In this document: piece by piece, positions 58,524-64,000 of the stretch
How positions within the stretch are numbered: the stretch's first letter is position 1
How the letters are laid out: every line of letters starts with the position of its first letter
NCBI GenBank assembly: GCA_933228675.1
Contig: OW121740.1
Span: 130,541,799-130,605,798 of the forward strand
Direction of reading: 5' to 3'
Source: Stomorhina lunata
Lineage: Eukaryota > Arthropoda > Insecta > Diptera > Rhiniidae
Length of the DNA stretch: 64,000 nt
Made by a program: the position numbers and the translations under genes
The notes under the pieces: generated by a model
Databases searched by the model: none
What the model was told of the DNA's origin: nothing
Seen by the model: only the letters and a program-made list of their open reading frames with translations

Positions 58524-59399
58524 GAGGTATAGAACTTTAAGTTGGCATCACTTTTTTAACTGGCGGCCATTTTGTCAGCTGTCAAGTGATTAATATTTAG
58601 TTTGGTTTGCCATTTCATCATGAACAGGTTGACAAAAGAACAACGCTTGCAAATCGTGCAAATTTATTTCGAAAATAATGGTTCAGTTCGCGAAGTTTAC
58701 CGCAAGCTCCGTCCATTTTATGGTCGACATAATCGTCCATCAGAGCAATTAATTCGGTTAACCATGGATCGTTTTCGCACTACGTTTACTCTATGTGATA
58801 ATACGCATCCGCAGCGACGTCGAACAGTGCGCACCGAAGAAACAATTGCCGCTGTAGAGCAAAGTGTTGAAGAGGACCCGAATGAATCGATTCGCCACCG
58901 TGCACAGCAATTGGAGCTTTGTCCATCAACTTTATGGAAGATTTTGCGCAAAGATCTTGGCTTGCGACCTTACAAGATCCAGCTTGTGTAAGTATTGAAG
59001 CCGCGAGACCATGCAATGCGTCGTGATTTTGGTGTATGGGCCGAAAATGAGATTGATCTCGATGCTGATTTTCATCGCAAATTGGACAATTGGCCACCAA
59101 GATCGTGCGATTTGAAACCACTGGATTATTTTCTTTGGGGATATGTGAAGTCGCTCGTCTACGCCAACAAACCAGAAACGTTGGGGGACTTGGAAGCCAA
59201 CATACGGCTCCATATGCTCGAAAAAGTTGTTGAAAATTGGACCAGTAGAATTGGCTTTATTCGAGCCAGCCGCGGCGGCCACATGCCCGAAATCATATTT
59301 AAACATTAATGGCATAAAATTATCCTTCCAATAAAGCCAAATTGATGGACATTAAAACGATTTTCTTGTGTTTTATTTCAATTCGAAGTTCTATACCTC
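58524..59399 (+). mobile_element. Tc1/mariner-type element, internally deleted (876 bp)
   Basis: Inverted termini GAGGTATAGAACTT (58524-58537) and AAGTTCTATACCTC (59386-59399) bracket a broken transposase frame. A TA follows the right end and TATT precedes the left end. The length is about two-thirds of a usual 1.3-kb element. Confidence 0.88.
58620..59309 (+). pseudogene. Mariner-type transposase, catalytic core deleted
   Basis: It starts at ATG 58620 (MNRLTKEQRLQIVQIYFEN, a helix-turn-helix domain), followed by a second helix-turn-helix (ELCPSTLWKILRKDLGLRPY). An in-frame TAA occurs at 58989-58991. The frame then resumes and jumps, near 59080-59090, to the C-terminal NWPPRSCDLKPLDYFLWGYV and MPEIIFKH, ending at TAA 59307-59309. 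The segment carrying the first two catalytic Asp residues is missing, but the frame is kept across the junction. The rosa/DD41D branch is my best guess from family knowledge. Confidence 0.88.
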
Positions 59400-60289
59400 T
59401 AAAAAAAATAACCCTAGAACAGTTTGAAGATTTAAACTTTAGACAAAAATAAAAATGATCGAAGCAGAGGAGTTTAGACCCCCTTCTAACGATCATAATT
59501 ATTGTCAAGGATTCTAATATCTACGTATGGCTTTTAAACTTTCTAAAAGAAACTTGATCAATGGCAGTATCTAGGACAAAATGTGGTAGTATTAGAGTAG
59601 GACGAACTCTGATAAGGGAACGTTCCCAAACATAATACATCAAGTAAATAGGATAGGACCATATAAAAAAGACTCATTATTGCGTATTTTAAGAGGAATT
59701 AGATGTAGAGTCATTTTACTTAATACAACCGAAAAATATTTCGAATTTGCTTGAAAAAAAGCGGCATCCGCTCGGGAGCTTTTATCCCGTACTATGAAAA
59801 TACTTATTATATTTTAACTTCTTAATTTACTTTGGACTAAATTAAATAGAATAGAAGTAGGGTAACTTTGTCACCAATACTTAAAAATAATATATGTTTA
59901 AGTACCTATCCTCTAAACTTTTTAAACATGGAGTAAAAAAAAAAGTTATTTTATCAGGATTGAAGTCGATTAAGAAAACTAGTGCTTTCTTTATCCACGA
60001 TTTCTTATACAAAGTAGAATAGTTAGAAAAGACAGTATACACTGGATCTCAACTCATAGTAAAGTAAGTGGTGGTAATGTGGTATATTAACTTTTCTCTT
60101 TAACTGAAAATTTAAGAATAGGGGATACACTTATAGTTTGGGGTTTTCAGAGTTAATTAATTAAGCTGACAGAAATTTTTCGTGAAAAATCGTCATATTC
60201 TTTAAAAAAAATCGGCAGTAAATTTTTAGAAATCGGCAACAAAAATCGGAATTTTCACAAAAAAAAAATCACAAATTAAGCTAAGTATT
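59400..60289. other. Unannotated stretch
   Basis: AT-rich and non-coding as far as I can see. Confidence 0.35.
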
Positions 60290-61655
60290 AAAAAAATGTT
60301 CATTGAAAATGTTTCTATAGCACAAACTTTTATTGCAAATTTTTCTTTAGAACAAATTTCATATTGAAAATTTTTCTAAAAGAAAAAAGCCATATTAAAA
60401 ATTTCTCTATACAAAAAATTTTATATTGAAAATCTTTCTATACCAAAATTTTTATATTAAAAATTCTTCCATACAAAAAATCTTATATTAAAAATTTTTT
60501 TCATACTAAAATTGTTGATGGGAAATTTTTCTATACAAAAAATTTTATATGGAAAATTTGTAAAATTTGATACAAAAAAAAATTATGTTGAAAATTTGTT
60601 TGTACACAAAATTTGGAATATATGGAAAATTTTTCTATGGTTTTATCAAAAAACTTTTTATTACAATAATAAATGATTGTAATAAATTGGAATTTTAGTA
60701 CAATACACTACAGAAAAAATTTTTAATGAAATGTTTGATTTCGCAAAATTTTGATAAACCAGTTTAATATATATACGGCTGCACTTATGCCAAGTTTTAA
60801 AATAAACTTTTGTTTACTTAGATCTTTCTGTGAATCCCCTTTATAGCACTTTTGTCTTAGTCGCCAACAAAGCAACAACAAAAGTGTGGGAAATAAAGAA
60901 ATGATAAAACTGAAAAATGTTTGTGTGTTTGTTTGTTCAGATGATAATCTTCGCTTTATGTTGATATTTGTTGGACACATTAATAATTCGTATTTATTCA
61001 GTCCCTCAAATAATACATAATGTGTGGTTTTCGCTCTGTCTAGAATTAGGGATAATCCTCCTGATGAGATAGCCTAACCAACCATCGAAATGTGTCGAGG
61101 AAAGGTTTCCCCTCCAACATTTTTTGTTAAAAAAAGAACAATTTATTACCATAATAAATAATTCTAATGAATTGGGATCTTAGTGCAATACACTACAGTA
61201 AAACTTTTCAATTACAAACTTTTATTGAAAATTTTTCTAAAAGAAAAAAATCATATTGAAAATTTCTCTTTACAAAAAATTTTATATTGAAAATCTTCAT
61301 ATACAAAAATTTTTATATTAAAAATTCTTCTATACAAAAAATCTTATATTGAAAATTTTTCTTTACTAAAATTGTTTATGGAAAATTTTTCTATACAAAA
61401 AATTTTATATGGAAAAATTTTCTATACACAAAATTTTATATGGCAAATTTTTCCATACATAAAAAATTGATGTTGAAAATTTTTCTATACAAAAAATTTG
61501 GAATAATGGAAAATTTTTCTATACAAAAAATTTTTATATTCAAAATTTTGTTTATGAAAAAGTCTTCTTTACAAAAAAATTCATATAGGGAAATTTTCGA
61601 TAGAAACAATTTTAAACGGAAAATTTCACTACAGAAAAAAATTGTATATATGGGC
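60290..61655 (+). repeat. Degenerate minisatellite array G with embedded unique units
   Basis: Diverged monomers of about 30 bp (linker TTTTATATTGAAAATTTTTC, core CTATAC or CTATAG) occur at 60290-60640 and 61205-61655. Between them lie two direct copies of a unit that runs through an AATAATAAAT-like stretch into GTGCAATACACTACAG or GTACAATACACTACAG (about 60656-60716 and 61140-61208). A diverged interior of the 25.1-kb MITE (about 61030-61125) is also present. The same ACACTACAG unit is found inside array C. Confidence 0.8.
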
Positions 61656-62766
61656 AAAAATCAAACAGTTTTTATTCCTTTGAAACCGACTTTCAACACG
61701 AATAATTTTTGTACCCTTAGGAGTTCGGAAAATCTAATTAAAGATCTTGAACTTGCAAAAACTTCTGTAGACTGAACACGATATCTTAGTTGCGCAAATT
61801 TGCGCTTCTAAGCGTAATTGGCATGCAAATTAAAAAAAAAACGTTAAAAAATCGATTGAAGCATTCAAATTTTTCTTCATATTTCGTCTTCTCCTGCATT
61901 TGTTTTAATATTTGAACCCAAGTCGTTGTTCTACGAAATAGACACCACACTTAGGGGATAAATTCACTTCTCTCTAAATTTTAATTTTGTCACTTCTAAT
62001 ACTACTTAATGGCCGCCAAAATTTGAAGCTCGTTTTTGCCACTTTTTAATTTTTTCCTCATATTTTTTGGCCGCCTCAAAGAAATTTAAAAAAATAGACA
62101 GAGATTTGTAGATCTTTACATTTCGCATTGTTTGATATATATCTCGTTAATGTGCTCTATATAGGTATAATATACGACAGGTGTAAATGAGGAGTTTTTG
62201 AGCGTAAATTTTTCAAAATACCGGTTTTTCGTGAAGCACACTCGTAAATATGAATGAAAATTTCCAAACTACCGCGTAAAACGAGTTTTTTGCCATTTAT
62301 CACCTAAAAACAAAAGCGCACAAAAAAATCATTGCTTGCTAAAATTTAATGAAGATTTTGAAAATCGTGCAAAAAAGTGCATATTGGTTTAAATGGTTTT
62401 AGAATGCAAACTGAGACAAAATCACATAAGGCATGAAAGCGATGTCATTTATAACCGATTTCCATCAAAAGTTTTGCAAAAATCTCTTTATTAACTGAGA
62501 ACGCGAAAGTTTTATCTAAAAACATTTTAATGAAGCACATCGCAAATTTAGCTCAAAATTGATCAGGAAGGGTCTTAAAACTATTCTTTAGTAAAGTTTT
62601 ACCTTAGATTTGAAGCGCACCAAAATATTATAAGGATTAACGATTTTATGGACCAAATAAGAATTTTATATCTTAGAAAGATATGCACCTATTAAAACTT
62701 GTATTTAAATAAAAAATTCTTTTAAATTAAATTTGTCCATAAGTTAAGACTAAGACTCACATTTTG
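61656..62766. other. Unannotated stretch
   Basis: No supported gene or repeat. Confidence 0.35.
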
Positions 62767-62777
62767 TCAAATTTCGC

Positions 62778-62781
<4 letters not shown>

Positions 62782-62836
<55 letters not shown>

Positions 62837-63130
62837 CCCCGGTAACATTCCAATTGGAACAAGGGATACTTCTCTCAGACAATGAGCTGCATCCGATTCT
62901 ATTTTTAGACTCATTGAAAGGGACCTACGTTTTAACGCCGGCTCCGAACGGCAAATGCATTAGTTAGAGAAGTTTTACATAGCCTAATACTCAATAACCA
63001 GTGGCTGGCTGAGTTATGAGGTAAACCGTCGCTTTTTTGAAAATTTATTTTTTCAAGTGAGTCTGGCCAGGGATCGAACTTGGGCCTCTGGTATGCTAGG
63101 CGGATGACTAACCTGCTATACCACGGCGGT
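62782..63130 (-). mobile_element. tRNA-derived SINE with (TA)n tail
   Basis: On the minus strand it starts ACCGCCGTGGTATAGCAGG at 63130, with an A-box-like TAGCAGGTTAG and a B-box GTTCGATCC (63071-63079 on the plus strand). It continues as a tRNA-unrelated body and ends in a (TA)n tail at 62782-62833. It is bounded by a 15-bp direct repeat TCAAATTTCGCGAGA (62767-62781 and 63131-63145), the target duplication expected of LINE-mediated insertion. The tRNA head does not fold into a full acceptor stem, so it is not a functional tRNA gene. Confidence 0.87.
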
Positions 63131-63145
63131 TCAAATTTCGCGAGA

Positions 63146-63922
63146 ATCGCGGTTAAAAAAATCAAAAAATATTTTTAAAAAATATTTTTTTCACTTGCAT
63201 AATTGCATTAATTCTTCGTGTTAAGGCATATATAAACCACCATAATACCATGAAACGACAGAACACCTGAAAATATATAAGTTCTGACAAAATCCACATA
63301 AAACTAATAAAAATAAAATAATTTTTAATTTTTTTTTTAGAAATTTTTGTTTTAAGCGTTTTTAAGCGTCATAACTTCTGCGCGCATCGCGTAAAATCAT
63401 TGACGCGAATGGATTTTACATTCTCTTAGGTCCCTTAATAGAACCCCAAACAAAATTTAGTGTGCGATCAAAAAATTTTTTGAATTTTTTTATTTCTGAA
63501 AATTAAAACTATTTGATTTTTGTCCATACACATTTTTCTATAGACAAAATTTTATATTGAAAGTTTTTCGGCGGAAACAATTTTAAATTGAAAATTTGTT
63601 CATGTAAAAAAAATTATATTGAAAATGTTTCTGTAGAAAAAATTTTTAACTTTGAAGTCAAGTTGGTTTTCGACATTATCTTAAAAATGTTCTTGCCCAA
63701 ATCTGCATACCGGCACTTTAATATTTTTCAGGTCAAAAATCGGCAAAATGACGATAAATGGGCAAATCTGGCAGGCCTGTTTACAAATCATTCTAGGAAT
63801 TATAAAAAAAAAACAGTAAACACAAAACCGCAGCTATTGTGGTATACATACTTTGAATTTTGGACTAAAACAGAGCTGTCTTTAGTCAAACTAGTTTTAC
63901 TCATTCACAGTCACCTGGGCCA
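63146..63922. other. Unannotated stretch with minisatellite remnants
   Basis: Weak copies of the TTTTCTATAG-type monomer lie at 63530-63660. The frame at 63588-63941 spans these and the flank and has no recognisable motif. Confidence 0.4.
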
Positions 63923-63924
63923 TA

Positions 63925-64000
63925 AAGAGTGCTTTAAATAAAATTTGTAGTTGGATTTTCTTAAATAAAAATCAAACTTTTTAATATAAAAACTCTACAA
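63925..64000. mobile_element. Left end of a second DD37E-like mariner copy, cut by window end
   Basis: It begins AAGAGTGCTTTAAATAAAAT after a TA at 63923-63924 and matches 52194-52269 with two visible differences. The transposase would lie beyond the window. Confidence 0.9.

Noticed and set aside
58718..59315. Minus-strand frames of 77-127 codons
   Set aside because: They are antisense shadows of the mariner transposase remnant, which has clear family motifs on the plus strand.
63060..63130. A functional tRNA gene on the minus strand
   Set aside because: A and B boxes are present but the 5' and 3' ends do not pair as an acceptor stem, and the unit continues into a SINE body with target duplications.

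Overview
The window looks like nuclear DNA from a calyptrate (blow-fly-like) dipteran. It is very AT-rich, has short GT-AG introns, holds animal-type Tc1/mariner and hAT elements, and is filled with AT-rich minisatellites and a dispersed repeat that starts TATACCCTTCACC and ends near CTTACTTG. The organism call is an inference from these features. No tRNA or rRNA gene, CRISPR array or bacterial-type gene was seen.

One protein-coding gene dominates. On the + strand, eight exons (12447-12559, 14542-15140, 17096-18688, 18750-18879, 21421-21722, 21981-22110, 33209-43174, 44467-44537) join in a single open frame of about 4300 codons ending at TAG 44535-44537. Every junction has GT-AG ends and matching phase. 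The start codon was not found, so the 5' end lies further upstream. The product is a giant, mostly disordered, Ser/Asn/Gln/His-rich and acidic protein with five repeated RQ-x-[ST]-[LF]-P motifs and a few short ordered-looking segments. I do not recognise the family. One exon is 9,966 nt long.

The non-coding part is mostly minisatellite. Monomers of 28-31 bp are built around the palindrome TTTTCTATAGAAAA with different linkers: 1-1935 and 3067-4960 (31 bp, opposite orientations), 9031-10870 (30 bp), 18985-21350 (31 bp, filling intron 4), 22315-26200 (about 28-30 bp, intron 6), 28830-30010 and 30715-31995 (29 bp, opposite orientations, intron 6), and degenerate arrays at 60290-61655 and 63530-63660. 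The two inverted pairs have near-equal arms around a 0.7-1.1 kb spacer. That is the architecture of Foldback (FB) transposons, and the intron 6 pair would form a long RNA hairpin in the pre-mRNA.

Downstream of the gene is a transposon graveyard. It holds copies of the CCCTTCACC repeat, a 1,178-bp hAT-like element (8-bp target duplication) nested in a small TIR element whose empty form sits at 11661-11855, a 1.3-kb mariner (DD37E-like, frame-broken) with a second copy entering at 63925, an internally deleted mariner relative at 58524-59399, several MITE-like inverted-repeat elements, a tandem duplication whose first copy is filled and second copy empty for the CCCTTCACC repeat, and a tRNA-derived SINE (62782-63130) with a 15-bp target duplication.
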